Shown here one piece after another: positions 13,847 through 28,125 of a stretch of DNA of 64,000 nt (within the stretch, counting starts at the first letter, position 1; the number at the start of each line of letters is the position of its first letter). The position numbers and the translations under genes are program-made. Under the pieces are notes generated by a model. The model saw only the letters and a program-made list of their open reading frames with translations, did not search any database and was not told the DNA's origin. Origin of the DNA: Lepiota brunneoincarnata (taxonomy: Eukaryota > Basidiomycota > Agaricomycetes > Agaricales > Agaricaceae); NCBI GenBank assembly GCA_023014365.1, contig JAEBUN010000007.1:1054001-1118000 (forward strand). The letters run 5' to 3'.

Positions 13847-15478
13847 CGTAGTGTTCCGGGCCCCACTGAAGAAACTCGTTCCTCCGAGTTGCGTTTGACC
13901 TTGGCGGACTCATTAGATCATATTAGACGCTTCATCAGGCGCACGCGCAACCTTCGAAGTGTACTTGGGCTCCCGGAGGTCCATCGAGAGCAATAGATGG
14001 TGGTGTTGGGGATGGTCGAGGATGGTGATCTCTAGTTATCATAGCAAGCGTAGGTGCAGGTGGGTCGAACTGGTTGTGGGGATATGGGAGATGCACTTAT
14101 AAGCGCCTGAGTGTTCTGCACCGAGTACCGTTCTTGCGGGAGAAACAAATATACCCATACAAAAGTTCCCTATATGATAATATATAAGTTCTTTGTTGGC
14201 AGACCGAGCACCATTAGTGGGCTCTCGTCGGGATCACGGATCATCGGTGCATCATCGGTCATGATACTACCACGAGCTCGCCAAGGAGAGACCGATGCAC
14301 AGTGCAAGTGCCCGCAGCCTTGAAACACGCCCCAAGTACAACAGTAATCAAGGGATAGGTGGGTAGGTGGGTAGATTGTATTACGTGCAGTCCGGTGGTC
14401 ATCTCACTCAGCTCTTACGTTTCTCGTAAACCCCTGTAAGAAAAGGCTGTCTATAACCCCGATGCTCAAGGCGGCCCAACCGAGATTTTCTCATCATCTA
14501 AGACACCAAGATAGTCCTCCCCTCCATCCTCGTTCAGCGGGTGGCCCTTCAAACTCGGAGATTGCGACGCCAAGACGGCGAGTGGGGGAGGAGGAGAATA
14601 AACTAGACAAGGACCGACTCGGACACTCGGACTGCGATACTCAGATTGGATCATAGCCATACGCGTGAGGGCCTTGATGATTTTGAAATAGAGCTGCTTG
14701 CTGATGGAACCCACCTCCGAAGTGCGCGTACGTCACAATTTTGAGACGTGATGCCTACCACCATCTCGGTTCGGCTGTTTATCATCATCAGAGTCCGAGT
14801 CCCACATTCCTGGGGCTGAGAGTTGTGACACTTCGAGGCCTACATGCGTTGTTTTTTGAAATGGGCTCCCCCCCTAAGTAGGGTCTTGCCACGCGCCATT
14901 TCGGGTTCCTACACGGGGTGAGTCCTAGTTGGCGTAATGGGAGGTGTTACTTATCGCGTAAGGTCATTAATTATGACTCTTTCCATCCAAGGTTGCACCA
15001 ATCAGCCAACGTGCATCAATGCTGTTCAAGTTCCGGAACATCCCCACCCCCTGTGAGAGAGTGTTTGTGCCAATGACGGGATACGGAAGAAACGGACCGA
15101 GCTCGTTGCGCCCCTGGATGGCGGGGGGACTAAGCGCCAATACGGGATTTCAAGGTGGATAGCGGTATGACCTCAGCGCCCACCCCTTGCCTATTCAAAA
15201 CCGGTATCCAAGAGAATGGGGTTTGGCACTTCGGAGATCTCTTGCAAACGTTGGTTTTAGTTGACATGCTAGGTACAACCTCACCCCACTACAACGACCG
15301 CTGGCAGAACAATGTGGGGGGGTCACAGGGGGGTTATAAAACAGCGGAGCTTGTGGAATATGGCAAAAATACACCACACCTTGGACGTCCGCAATTGCTT
15401 TTGATCATCCTTGGAAGGGCACCGATCTGAATAACCGTCCTCTTCAACGAACCTCGATATTAACCTCCCATTAGCATC
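13847..15478. other. Intergenic, divergent promoter region
   Basis: This stretch lies between the divergent NACHT gene (-) and the first F-box-like gene (+), so promoters of both are expected here. No specific element could be assigned. Short frames have no motif. Confidence 0.45.
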
Positions 15479-16591
15479 ATGGGTGTCCAACCTTTCCCGA
15501 TCGACATACCCTACGACGTTGAGAGGACCTTGATTGAAGCGGCCGCTTACCACGATCGTGATCTGGCAAAAAGGCTCGTTGGGTTGACCAAAGAGGTTCA
15601 GAAATGGTCAGTTTTCTCTTCATGGTGCTAGGTAACGACCCCTGACCAAGATTCGGATATGTCAAGGGTTGACCCGGTACTTTACCGCCATGTCAAAATC
15701 GAGTACCCATCCCAAGCAGATGCCTTCATCCGTACGCTGGAGCTTTCATCCAAGGACCCCGATTTCTTCGCGCGCCACGTTAAGATCCTATGCTTTGCCT
15801 ACGGCATCAGCCTAGAACAAGTAGCTAGAATCCTTTCCGTGTGTACGGGTGTCAAGAGCCTAGCATCGTGGATCGAGTTCTCTCAAATCACGGACAACAC
15901 GGACTCCAATAATGACACACCCACTAAACGTCCACATCCTGAAGAACTCCAAAAGTTCATCATGAACGAATCATCACAACTCCGCCGGCTGTCTATCATC
16001 CTACAGGACTTTTTCTGCACACCGGATCCCGACTTCAACCTCCCTGTCATTCAACATCTCACACACCTCGATATCTATCAAGGCTCTGAACACTTCAAGA
16101 CTTGGACATGGAACGGTTTCAAGGGCCTCACAGAATTGACACATCTCTCCTTCGATCTCAGCATCTCATCCCCTCTTGACACAATCTCCAGTCTCATCCC
16201 GAGGTTCCCCCAAAACCTCCAAATGTGCCTTGTGCTGATATCAACACGGGAGGCTACAGTAACACTGGAGAACTTTTTCAAGGGTAACAGGGAGCTTGAG
16301 AAGTACATTACTGGAGAGGTGGACCGCCGCATTGTGATCGGCACGACAGAGGAACTATCAAAGGACTATTGCTATGATGGACTGGTGGTTGTCCACCCCT
16401 ACGAAGAGGTTGTGAAAGACTGGACGTATACCCCTGACGGCAAGGACGACATTTGGGACAAGGCTACTGCAGTCGTAGCAAGACGGGATGCTACCCGAAA
16501 AAAGGTGAGCACAAGGTTAGAGCCGTTGTGGTCGGAGGGTTGTTGATCCTAATCTTGACAGGCTCAGCAGAAGCGGAAGCCAAGCACATAG
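15479..16591 (+). CDS. F-box-like protein, tandem copy 1 (331 aa)
   Basis: Exons 15479-15606, 15667-16504 and 16562-16591. Introns are GT..AG and phases agree (phase 2 then phase 0). The start MGVQPFPIDIPYDVER begins an F-box-like helix set (IPYDVERTLIEAAAYHDRDLAKRL) followed by VDPVLYRHVKIEY, the layout of the large agaricomycete F-box-like family. The middle has leucine-rich-like strands (LTHLDIY, LTHLSFDL). The last exon encodes only nine residues ending QKRKPST. The protein is close to the downstream copy at 17374 in length, exon structure and motifs such as DRRIVIGTT. If a true F-box protein, it would be an SCF ubiquitin-ligase adaptor, but no Skp1 contact can be shown from sequence alone. 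Confidence 0.75.
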
Positions 16592-17373
16592 CTCTCCCTA
16601 AGAAAGATCCGCCGTTTGACTGAACGTACGTCGACCATTTTCTTTTTGGCTTTTTTACGCCACTGATCGTGCAATGTACCTTTCCATGTGACCGACACCT
16701 GCCAAGCCGAAAGGAGAAGTGACATATCTCTACGCAATCAACTCAAGTTTAGATGCAATATTTATTCTGCCCGCGCATATATTTTTTCCACACTATGTAT
16801 ATGTTAATGTGATGTCAAATATGTTTTTCGTCACGATAAGGGCTTGGAAGGAGCAACTGAGATGCAGCCGGTCGGCTCGTAATCGGATCTTAGTGTTCAG
16901 TGACGTACCCTACCTACACTTGGCCGGATCTTCGTTGCAGCGACATTTTGATGCTCCCTGCTCTCTGTGGGGGAGAATGCCTCCTAAACATCACGAGGGG
17001 TCGGCTATGCTTAGAGCCACAGGGAGATAAACGGGAGATCAAGTTTTTTTTATATGGTTCTGGTGCTAATTTTAGTGGAAGACGGTAGAATTTGGTGGCC
17101 AACAGGATTGAGTACCACAGACTCGTCTGGGTCCCCAGAGGTACGGTAGTGCCGGGAAGTTCCGCCGGAAGTACGGAAACGGAACCCCACACGAGACTCC
17201 ATTCGGAAATGGGGGTGTACGGATCAAGGAACCCAGCCTCTCGGAGTTGTTTGGGCGTGTGCAGGTCGTGCGACCCTCCTCGGTGGATTCTGGAGATATA
17301 TCTCCTTCCGTACCAGGTTCAAATCATTCCTCTCTGCCCCCTTCCCCCTTCTCTCTCTCTCTCTCTCTCCCAA
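16592..17373. other. Spacer between tandem F-box-like genes
   Basis: No gene is visible. The last 30 bases before the next ATG are almost pure pyrimidine, including a CT dinucleotide tract at about 17350-17369. Such a tract is common at fungal transcription starts and probably belongs to the core promoter or leader of the downstream gene. Confidence 0.5.
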
Positions 17374-18494
17374 ATGCCCCCCAGTACAACCGTGCCCCCG
17401 ACTCACCTCCTGCCCTATGACCTGGAGAGGTCAATCATAGAACATGCTGCCTATGCTGACCAGTTTATGGCTCTAAAGTTGCTTGGTCTTTCTCGAGAGG
17501 TCAAACGATGGTAAGACTCAAACCCTTCTCCCCCCCCCCCCCCCCCTGCACACCTACTCACTCTCACTCGGGGAGGATCTAGGATCGAACCCATTCTCTA
17601 CAGACACATCAAACTCGAAACCTCTTCCCAAGCCGACGCCTTCATTCATACCCTCGAGCGCTCGAAATCCAAGTCACCCGACTTTTTCACCACCACCATC
17701 AAATCCATCTCCTTCACTTACGCCGTCACTTTCCACCAAGCAGCTAAAATCCTCTCCATCTGCCACAACATCACCAGCCTCTCCTCATGGATCGAACTCA
17801 CCCAAAAGACCCTCAACGTCACACTAGACGACATTCAAGACCTCGGTCGATTCGTGTTAACACCCGCGCCAGCGCTCAAGCATCTCACATTCACACTCCA
17901 AACCGTCTTCTTCTGTCCCAACCCTAGCTTCCGCGCTCCCATCCTCCAGAACCTCACCCATCTGAGCATATTTGGCGCTTGGGAGCATCTCCAGAGGTGG
18001 ACCTGGATGGGTCTGGACACCCTACAGCACTTGACACACTTTTCATTCGATATCGATACCTCGACACCTCTTCAGGTCATTTATGGTCTAATCCCACATT
18101 TCCCTCCCTTTCTACGTGTTTGCTTGATCGTGTTATCCGCGGGTGATGATCAGGTACCTCTCCAGAGGTATCTAGAGGGCAACAATGAGATTCGGCAGTT
18201 GATTATGGGCGAAACAGATAAACGGATAGTCATCGGTACTACTACTACTACTACTACCAAACCCGAACACCTGCAGGATATGGACACTTGGGACTCACGG
18301 GGACTGATAGCCGTCCAACTATGGGATGATGCCTTTGGGGATAGGGACGCCTGGGAGAAGGCCGAGGGTGTCGTTAACGCAAGGGGACAGGTGTCGGCAG
18401 TATGTTGTTCCCTTTGTGGCTCGTGCTCTTCATGATCTTGTCTGACTTGGGGGGGGCGGGTTTGGTTGTAATATAGACTGCCGAACGTGAATAA
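17374..18494 (+). CDS. F-box-like protein, tandem copy 2 (323 aa)
   Basis: Exons 17374-17510, 17583-18399 and 18477-18494. Phases are 2 and 0, exactly as in copy 1. The N-terminus (LPYDLERSIIEHAAYADQF) and the following IEPILYRHIKLE match copy 1 position for position, as do WTWMGLDTLQHLTHFSFDID and DKRIVIGTT. The last exon encodes only TAERE. The first intron contains a 17-base C run. A threonine run from ACT repeats (18236-18256) follows the RIVIGTT motif and is absent from copy 1. The tandem order, shared intron positions and moderate identity point to an old tandem duplication. The function is unknown beyond the F-box-like layout. Confidence 0.75.
17530..17546. repeat. Poly-C run in intron
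   Basis: Seventeen consecutive C bases lie in intron 1 of the second F-box-like gene. The run is likely to vary in length and may be misread by sequencing. Confidence 0.9.
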
Positions 18495-18715
18495 GGTTTA
18501 ATTTTCCCTCTCTACACGCTTTCACTTCATCTCCGACTCGTCCCGCAACGGGTTACGAGGAAAGGCTTTGTTTGTAGTACTGTATACTAGTCGCCTTGTT
18601 GTATTCTATTTTCTCCTTTTCATACCCACGGTCAACATCACTGAGCGCCATGAAATTAAAAAAAGATTTACAGATCTATAAGGCTATTTTGGTGATCCCA
18701 CCCTCTCCATAAGCG

Positions 18716-19633
18716 CTATAGCTGAGCGTCAGCAGGAGGCCCCTGTTCGAGTGCCCTCATCCCACTCATAATTCTCCTCACCTCCTCCGAGTCAGCACCA
18801 TCCATCATCAAAATATCCTCTTCATGTCCTTCCTCACTCATCAATCTCGACCTCAACACCCCCATCAACTCCTCCCTCCCCGCCCTAGACAACCGATACA
18901 CCTTCACCTCTACCGTATCCAAATCCGTCGCCGTCCAATTCACGGGAGTCTTCATCATATCCTGAAAAACAGACTCCAACTGCAGCCCAGCAGCTTCAAT
19001 CACATCACGAGGCCAAATCGTCCGGTAATGCTCAAGCCATCCTTCATTCATATACCACACAATCACCAGTCCCCACATCACCCGCCCTTCTCGTGAACCA
19101 AGTACATGTGGAGAAAGCTCGCACTCGTGAGGAAGCCAACACTCCTCTAGTCGTTTCTGTGACCATTCTTCGAGCCGTGTCGTGAGCGCGATGAATTCGT
19201 ACCATTCCTCTTCCTCCGATGTTAGTGGTAAGCCGTCGGCTTTACTGGGAACGTGTAGTGGGAGGAGGGCAGTGAATGACGTAGGATCCATTTTGGGTTG
19301 GAAGGCGTGGTCGGTTAATGAGAGCGAGCCGAGGGTAATGTCCAATGTGTCCATGTTCTCAACAGATGAAGAAGAAGAAGAAGAAATGTTGCCAGAATCA
19401 AAACCGATGGGTTCTTTGTTCAAGTTGGAGTGGTCAAGCTCCCAAATCCAGGCGAAGCAGTCGTCGGAAGAACCGGCAGTTCTGGGAGTAGTAGCAGTAG
19501 CAACAGCAGCAACAGCAGAGGGAGAAGTGCTGGTGGGTTGAGTCCGGGATGCAGAGTGAGCAGTAGCAAAGTCCGAGTCTAAGACCGTTTTATACGACTC
19601 AACAACTGTGGAGTCCTGAGCCAATTTATCCAT
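18716..19633 (-). CDS. Unrecognised acidic protein (about 305 aa)
   Basis: A single open frame runs from ATG 19633 to the stop at 18716. It has a low-complexity N-terminal third (Ser/Thr/Ala runs) and a compact C-terminal half with many aromatic residues (EEEEWYEFIALTTRLEEW, WYMNEGWLEHYRTIWP) that reads as a folded helical domain. I recognise no family. An open stretch in another frame (19845 down to 19633) ends exactly at this ATG. It might be a 5' exon, but no GT..AG pair joins it in frame, so I start at 19633. The gene is convergent with the F-box-like gene upstream, with about 220 bases between their stops. Confidence 0.55.
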   Translation of the reverse strand: MDKLAQDSTVVESYKTVLDSDFATAHSASRTQPTSTSPSAVAAVATATTPRTAGSSDDCFAWIWELDHSNLNKEPIGFDSGNISSSSSSSVENMDTLDITLGSLSLTDHAFQPKMDPTSFTALLPLHVPSKADGLPLTSEEEEWYEFIALTTRLEEWSQKRLEECWLPHECELSPHVLGSREGRVMWGLVIVWYMNEGWLEHYRTIWPRDVIEAAGLQLESVFQDMMKTPVNWTATDLDTVEVKVYRLSRAGREELMGVLRSRLMSEEGHEEDILMMDGADSEEVRRIMSGMRALEQGPPADAQL

Positions 19634-20826
19634 TAGATCATGAGCGCTCCCTGCCCCCCTTGAGTAATAAACCAGGTCCGAGAGACAATGCGATTGAATT
19701 GGAGACAGCGATCGGCGATGAAAATTTCTGAATTGGGTTCGAGATCCTCTGGGTGCGATGACGGACAAGGGGAAGAGCTGACAGGGGTAAAATTGCTTGG
19801 GGGGTGGGATGAAACAATGGGAAAGTTGGGACCGAGTTCCGGCAAACTAAGTTGAACGGTCGAGTTTGAAAACGAAATCAGGTGCTATATATACACCCGC
19901 CAGTGCGTTAGGACTAAAACAGCCACGTCATCAATAAAGTGGTCCTTCAATCCGTTGGCGTTTACAAGATGGGATAACCATCGTAAGCACGCAATCCTGA
20001 GGTATCCAGAAGAGCAACCGATCATTGCCAAAGCTCGCCAGACCCACGAAAATTTCATCAAACGGCGACCTCGGAAAGGTTAGTGGCCAAGACTTGAATT
20101 ATAATGTCTTTCCACGGGTCTAAGCGCTATGATTCTTCTGTGTGGCCACTGCGGGGATCCGGGGGGGCTTCTGTATTCCATTCTCGGCCCAAGAAAAAAC
20201 TTTTTTGCCGAGAGTACCAAGCATACCACACTGCAAACACGTGCAGGGGTTCGGTTGTCAGGAACAAAAAGATAGGGAAGAATCATGGGTGTACCGAACA
20301 AGAGGCGGTCGTACGAAAGCGCTAAATTTATCGAGTGACCACGTTGATTCTAGAACCACCGGGTATTGATGTAGGTCCATGTGTCTATTTTCACAATACA
20401 ACGGTCAACCGGGTGGCAATGTTACATACACATGGCACATGACAATTAATGATCCTTCCATTCTTCAACTTTGTCAAGCCCCGCATCCACCTGACACTAG
20501 AATTCCAAAGCTTGGCAGGATGACACAATGTACAGCACATACATAATGCTCGGAGCAGGCTGTGAGCGCTCTTCAAATTGCTCAGCGGCGAATTCAAATG
20601 GTATTACGAGTTCAGCGCAGTGAGGCAATTGGACATGAATATGGATATACCGATGACTTAATGAACGGAGATGCATGATACGGCAGCGAGAAACAGGACA
20701 ATAATGCCGAGGGAAAACGCACATCACAGTACAAAAGTGGTTCTGCAGGGGAGCGGAAAATAAGAGCAACTAACCCCCCTCTTGAATCAGCGAGTAATAC
20801 AACGGAGCAAATGGTGTGAGGTCCGA
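19634..20826. other. Intergenic, no supported gene
   Basis: The stretch between the unrecognised gene and the 3' end of the CDK1 gene has only short frames without motifs. The first 250 bases upstream of 19633 should hold that gene's promoter. Confidence 0.4.
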
Positions 20827-22752
<1,926 letters not shown>

Positions 22753-23016
22753 GATTTCACCGCCACTAACAAGAAAGATAGCGAAGAAAAGGAAGGGGAC
22801 AGAAGAGAAAAAAAAGGTGCCAGTTGTCGGGAGGTCAGGGTTATCAAGTGTATGGGCGGTGGAAGGAGGGCAGATCACGTAATACTTAATCGATGGCGAA
22901 GCAACAAAGATCCACCGAAACACCTCTGCACTTATGTTCTCTGTTGTCATAACAATATACTGCTACCATGTCATATCGGTAACCCCTACTGCACCGTCCC
23001 TCTTCCCGCCACCCAC

Positions 23017-24723
23017 TCACCCTGGCCGCGGCCAGTTGATGCTTTCGTCCCCGTGCCGTCTCATCCGTGTCATATCTATGTACTCGCTCGGGAACTGCTC
23101 CTCACCTGTTACCGTCTCAGCGCCATAAACCAGATTTAGATAAGAAACACTTACTCCGGTCGATAACGTTGATCTCGGTATCATCGTCATCCCCCTCTTC
23201 CTCCTCGGCGTCCCAGGTGTCATTCAGTGGTCCACGAGGGTTCTTTTCCCGATCGATAGCCAGATCCTTCAACACCCGATTCATGGAATCCTCCTTGGCC
23301 TCTTGCAGTGTCTTTTCTCTCTGTTTCCTCGCTCGCTCGAGCTCCGGAAGGTACTCCCTGTTAGTAACGCCACCATCAGATTCGCGCTTAGCCGTGCATA
23401 GCAAGACGAAGCTCCAAGCCGAACAACAATAAAACCCACCGTTCATATTCTTCCCGCGACGCATCAACCGCCTCAAAGAACTGCTTTACACCATCACCAG
23501 TCATACTTGAGACCCCCACTGTCTATAAGGTACCGTTATTAAACCCAACTTAGACCCCCAGAACGCTTACCTTGAGGTTCTTGTAGAACTCATCCAGTAC
23601 CAAGCTCATGCTGTTCATCAGACTATTCATGTAAGTCGGCTCGCCTTCCGAATCCCTTGCACTGCCATGCGCGGCAAGAGCTGCCTGGAACTCTTCAAAA
23701 TCCGACATCCACTCCAACGCGAACCCATGCGGCTGTACATCAGTTTTGTTGAACACCAAAATAAATGGCAGTTTCGTCTTGTACAATATACTGCGGACAC
23801 GTGCGCATCGCGGATTAACCGATCAAGAGTCGAACAACACCACTAAATGAGCTCACCTACAAGCATAAAGCATATTAGACATAAAAGTAGCAGGGGCAGT
23901 CGTTCTAGGCGTATCAATGATATACGCCACGACTGTAGGCAACGAAGATGCCACCGCATCCGTGATGATAGCACCTGATGCGGACCAGGTGAATATCTCA
24001 ATCTGTCCCGGAGTATCAAGGATCACATAACTGCGAAAAAAGCGCATATGTTCAGCCAAACGCTAAAGGTGCACAGGCAGAGATAGTCACGCACTCGACG
24101 TCGTCGGCCCTCTTCTCGACTAGCTCTAGCACTTGATCAAATTTGGTCGTGAACAGGTTCAATGCTGTCAAAATCCCCCCGTTTGGGCCCAAATTATACC
24201 TGTCAAGTGCAATGCCCAACCATACCAAGTCAGCTGAGCCTGATGATTAACAGAGAGATCCACCGATGAAGCGAAGAAAAATGTAGTGAAATGGATGGAT
24301 ATAGATGAATCAGATATAAATCGCCCTCGCGGACACCGCCCTTTTTCACGAGCCAACATTAGCTCTAGTTGAAACCCATCTCGACTGACACTATCGTACC
24401 GCGTGCTTTCGAATCTCGGAGTGAAAAAAAAACAGTCAAGGAAGGACTCACTGCTTCATGACTTCTCCATAATTAACCGTATCCCGGATGTCAATATTCG
24501 CTTCATAGGGAACATATGCAACCGCTGGGTCCAGATTCAAGATGTATGGAGGCCCTGGTGGGTCTTTGGAATGCAGGTACGAGTTGATCCTTTGCACGAA
24601 CGTCGACTTGCCAGCACCTGCCATACCGATCGTGATAATGCATATAGGTTTTTTCTTTTCCGAGGATGGCGCTGATGGGATTGATGCGGAGCTGGACGAA
24701 GGGGTTAATGTAGTAGTATCCAT
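23017..24723 (-). CDS. GPN1: GPN-loop GTPase 1 (Npa3/XAB1 family)
   Basis: Seven exons: 24452-24723, 24095-24199, 23857-24030, 23571-23790, 23440-23522, 23155-23357 and 23017-23105. They give 381 aa with continuous phase. After a Ser/Thr-rich leader comes the P-loop GMAGAGKST (33-41). It is followed by the family-defining GPN insert in QYNLGPNGG (91-99), the G3 motif [39 protein letters not shown] and the G4 motif NKTD. The C-terminus is charged with an acidic run (EEEEGDDDD). GPN1 works with GPN3 in the assembly and nuclear import of RNA polymerase II. The gene starts 264 bases or more from CDK1 and both run in the same direction. The C-terminal exon ends SINWPRPG; one more small exon beyond it cannot be excluded. 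Confidence 0.93.
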
Positions 24724-25232
24724 GATTATGGTGCTTTTTAGGTTGTGTTAGATAGTTGGACTATGGTTAAGAGGAGGGATAGTTGTCAGCAGAAGGCAGT
24801 CATGATGTAAGACTTAATCAAGGGTTCGTGGGAAATAATATCCCCTCCCATCAAATCGTCCCCTTCTCTTAAAGCGTGAGTAGACATATATTACAATGAA
24901 TGAATGTACGTGGGCACAAAGTAGCAGAAAAGCAGCGATTAAAACAGCAGCAGCCTCAAATAATAGAATACCCTCAGAATCTAGAGAACAAACCTCCAAC
25001 AAATGCACCCCGCATGCACGCCACCCCCAGACACATCAATGACCATCCGAGTTCGTATACTTATCGGGATCAAACCGCATATCCGCATCAGACGACCACG
25101 AGTCTCCGCCTCTCCGACAGGGTCTCCCACCATGTCCGGTCACAACGGGTGTCGGGAGTGTCATCCGGTGGACCCCATCCAAAGGACACACCGACCGCCT
25201 TTTTATAACCGACTCCTTTCGTAGGTTGAGTA
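24724..25232. other. Spacer with GPN1 promoter
   Basis: This lies upstream of GPN1 and downstream of the membrane-protein gene, both on the minus strand. Nothing beyond AT-rich and CA-rich words is visible. Confidence 0.4.
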
Positions 25233-26907
25233 TTAGCCGAGATACTGTCGCACCACTTGTAGCACATCCGAAACTAAGAATATGTATCCAACGTCGGCAG
25301 AGTTAAAGCCCAGCATCAGGAGGCAACGATGAGGAGTGTCTTGGAGGCCAGGATAAAAATGAATAACGCACCAGAGACTTGCAAATATCAACGGTGCCTG
25401 TATGGAACCGACGTGGAGGCCGTGAGTATTTTTGTGGCATAGTGTGAAGAATAGCGTGGAATACCGACCGGTGCAGAAGCGGTGATGATCAGATTTGTTA
25501 CTCGCAGGACTTCGCGCCGGAATGGGTAAGTGGGAATGACCAAAGTGGAAGAATAGCAGCAACGGAAAGAGTGGCACAGGCGGCAACCCGAACAAACGAT
25601 AATAGACGGAACGTTAGTGGCCCGTTTGATGTTTCTGTGAGACATGCGGGGACGACGTACAGAACAGGAGCTACAAGAACGTGTACGTGATAGGTGCCAA
25701 TCAGCTCACCCCCTCGAAACAACGGAGTGCAGAAACAACGCACCAGTATGTATATAAACCCGTCATGCAGCAGATATTGTAGCAAACTGCTGTTGGCCGT
25801 GTTCCGCGATCGGATGTAGGTATTCCAGAGAATTAGGACAATCATAACAGCTTCAAAGAAAACCTTATGGACACCCAGATCAGCTACATTTCCCACCATT
25901 TCACAAGCGAGTACATACGGTTGGGATATACAATGCAGGAAGCAAGCTCCGACTTGACGTTGAACACAAGAACATATGAGTCTCTTTCCTTCCCATAAAG
26001 TCGAAGAGCCCTGTGTGAGGTATCCCGTCAGTGAGCCCCAGCCAGACTAGGAGAACACCCTCACCAGTCGCTTTGGCCATAATCGCAATTGTCCAAGCCG
26101 TCGTCATCGCTTGCATGACGAGGTAGAACAGCGAGGTCCACTTCATCACACTACGTTTTCGGTCGTTGAGATACCAAACACGCAGAAGGATCAAGACTGG
26201 GATCGGAGTGAGTTTCAGGCCGGGATGCTCGGACAGTCCTTACGAACAATTCTCAACCCCAACCACGACGATGAAAAGTGCTGCCTAAGGAAAACTTGAA
26301 CTGAAGATGTATTAAAAACGATAAGAACACTCACTGCAACATTAAACCACACCTTACAGCTAACCAAATATAAGAAGGAATTCGAAGGAAAATTGCCCGT
26401 GGCTGTTGTAAACTCACAACTGAGATTGCCGTTATTGGGGATGAAATCTTGAACGAGAATCAATGAAAGCTTACTATCTGAGGAAGTGAAACGTTGCTAT
26501 AGCTTTGTTCTATACCCGAACATCAGTGACTGGTCAGGATAACACGAATACCAAAGCAAAGGGAGATGAGACCCACGATATGCGTTTACGAACAGTGCGG
26601 CAGGCATCAAATAACGGACCAGTAGAAAAGAAACCTTCGGCGCGGATAATTTCGCGTTCCAGATGTACTCGACCTCATCATCAATCGATAACAGATGGTC
26701 ATATAGCAGGATCTAAGGCAAGATCAGAAACTTCTTTTGTGAGTGCAGTTCAGAATTCGAAAAACCGACCGAAAGCCCAATAGCTATACCAAAGAAAACC
26801 AGTCAACAAAGCGCGTCGTACGGAGGGGGGAATGCCAGCAACACACCATTAAAGTATCTCGAAATCGTCGCCTGAGTCATAGTGAACAGTTCTCCGTTCT
26901 GGGCCAT
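25233..26907 (-). CDS. DUF6533-like multi-pass membrane protein, exon chain partly resolved
   Basis: Starts at ATG 26907 (MAQNGELFTMTQ). The first exons read 26847-26907, 26770-26783, 26577-26712 and 26516-26529 in continuous phase. The third encodes LLYDHLLSIDDEVEYIWNAK, the hallmark of the agaricomycete DUF6533 family (Tyr-Asp...Leu...Asp-Glu-Val...Trp). Later exons give hydrophobic segments typical of the seven-helix layout, including WTSLFYLVMQAMTTAWTIAIM and a final helix set beginning FFEAVMIVLILWNTYI. The family is abundant in mushroom-forming fungi and of unknown function. Exon limits below 26500 and the stop at 25233 are uncertain, and decay of some exons is possible because several joins need unusual sites. 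Confidence 0.55.
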
Positions 26908-28125
26908 AACCTCTTGCGCCCACTGGCAGGCAGCAGCCTGGAGCCAGTGAAGTCTGTAAGAACAGCTTACAGAAGTTTAGAGGGTAGTTGCGGTCCAAGT
27001 CGCTCGAGGAGTGTCACTAAGCGGGTATAACCTCATGGCCTATATACATGTGAAGTAAGCAGTGGCATTCAAATGTCAAACCTGAAACGCCGTGCGGGTG
27101 ATACGCCTTGATGTGACAAAAGCATGCCCCATCATTATCGATCCTCTCTCCTAATTAGACGTAGCCCGCATTCCCATAGCGCGCAAGGAATAACGGCACG
27201 ACCAGAAGGGCTATTCGGGGAAACAGATTGGATACGGCTGCGCGTTGCAAAACTAATATTGATAGGCACTGCATAGATAAATAGTGTCAGTCTGCTTCAT
27301 TGCATCTTCTCAGCGGCTGGGGTGACCCTTCTATTGATGAATGTGCAAGTCCTGGAGTAGGCTCCTTCTTGTTTCAGTTAGGGTGGTACTTGCGGCGCAC
27401 GCAGTAGGCTATAAGTAGAACAGTTTCGTGATGGCCGACCTGCAGGACGGCACAACTGTGTCCACTTGTTGACCTCACGATCACGGAATACCGTATCCTA
27501 GCTCCCACCTCGGTGGTGTTTAAGCGTATACCGTTTATCGCTGGGAGCGACCTTTCGAGTCACAATCCCAATCACAGCACAGATTGTGCAGAACTCTTTC
27601 TGCCCGGACCGGGGTTTAGGACATTGGGCTTGGGTGACAACGACCTGTGTACAAATGTAGAAGACCGGCGTCACAAGATCGACCCTGAGGTGTGATCATT
27701 TGCCCGACGTCCCAGCTGTCGGCTTTATGCAAGCCGAGAAAGAACGGGTTAGATGGATATACGGATTTATGGCGCTATGATACCGCCGAGCTATTCATGA
27801 AGTTACCTATAATCATCGCAGATGGTTTATGCGGTTTGATGGAGCTGGACCGGACCCCGTTATGTGGTCATTGTACCTGAATATGATGTCGGTGGATGGG
27901 CAAGTGCTATTTGATGAGATAACAGCGACAACAATGTGTTCACAGGCTCACAGCGGCGAGCACAACCAGGCGACGACCACGTGCCCAAAGATGAACTTGT
28001 CACAGCCTGCGAAGTCACGAACCGAGAAGGGAAGATTACCTTTCTTATTCCTACCATCATCTCCACCGTTGGTGGGCCAGTGCAGATCAGTTGCCAGCAT
28101 ATTGATTAACCGAATCAATTCAGAT
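26908..28125. other. Intergenic between divergent genes
   Basis: There is no motif-bearing frame. The open frame that continues upstream of the SRA-YDG start (from about 27829) has no family character and is treated as leader sequence. Promoters for both flanking genes must lie here. Confidence 0.4.

Noticed and set aside
27829..28125. In-frame extension upstream of the SRA-YDG start
   Set aside because: Open but without conserved sequence. ATG 28126 gives a compact protein of expected form.
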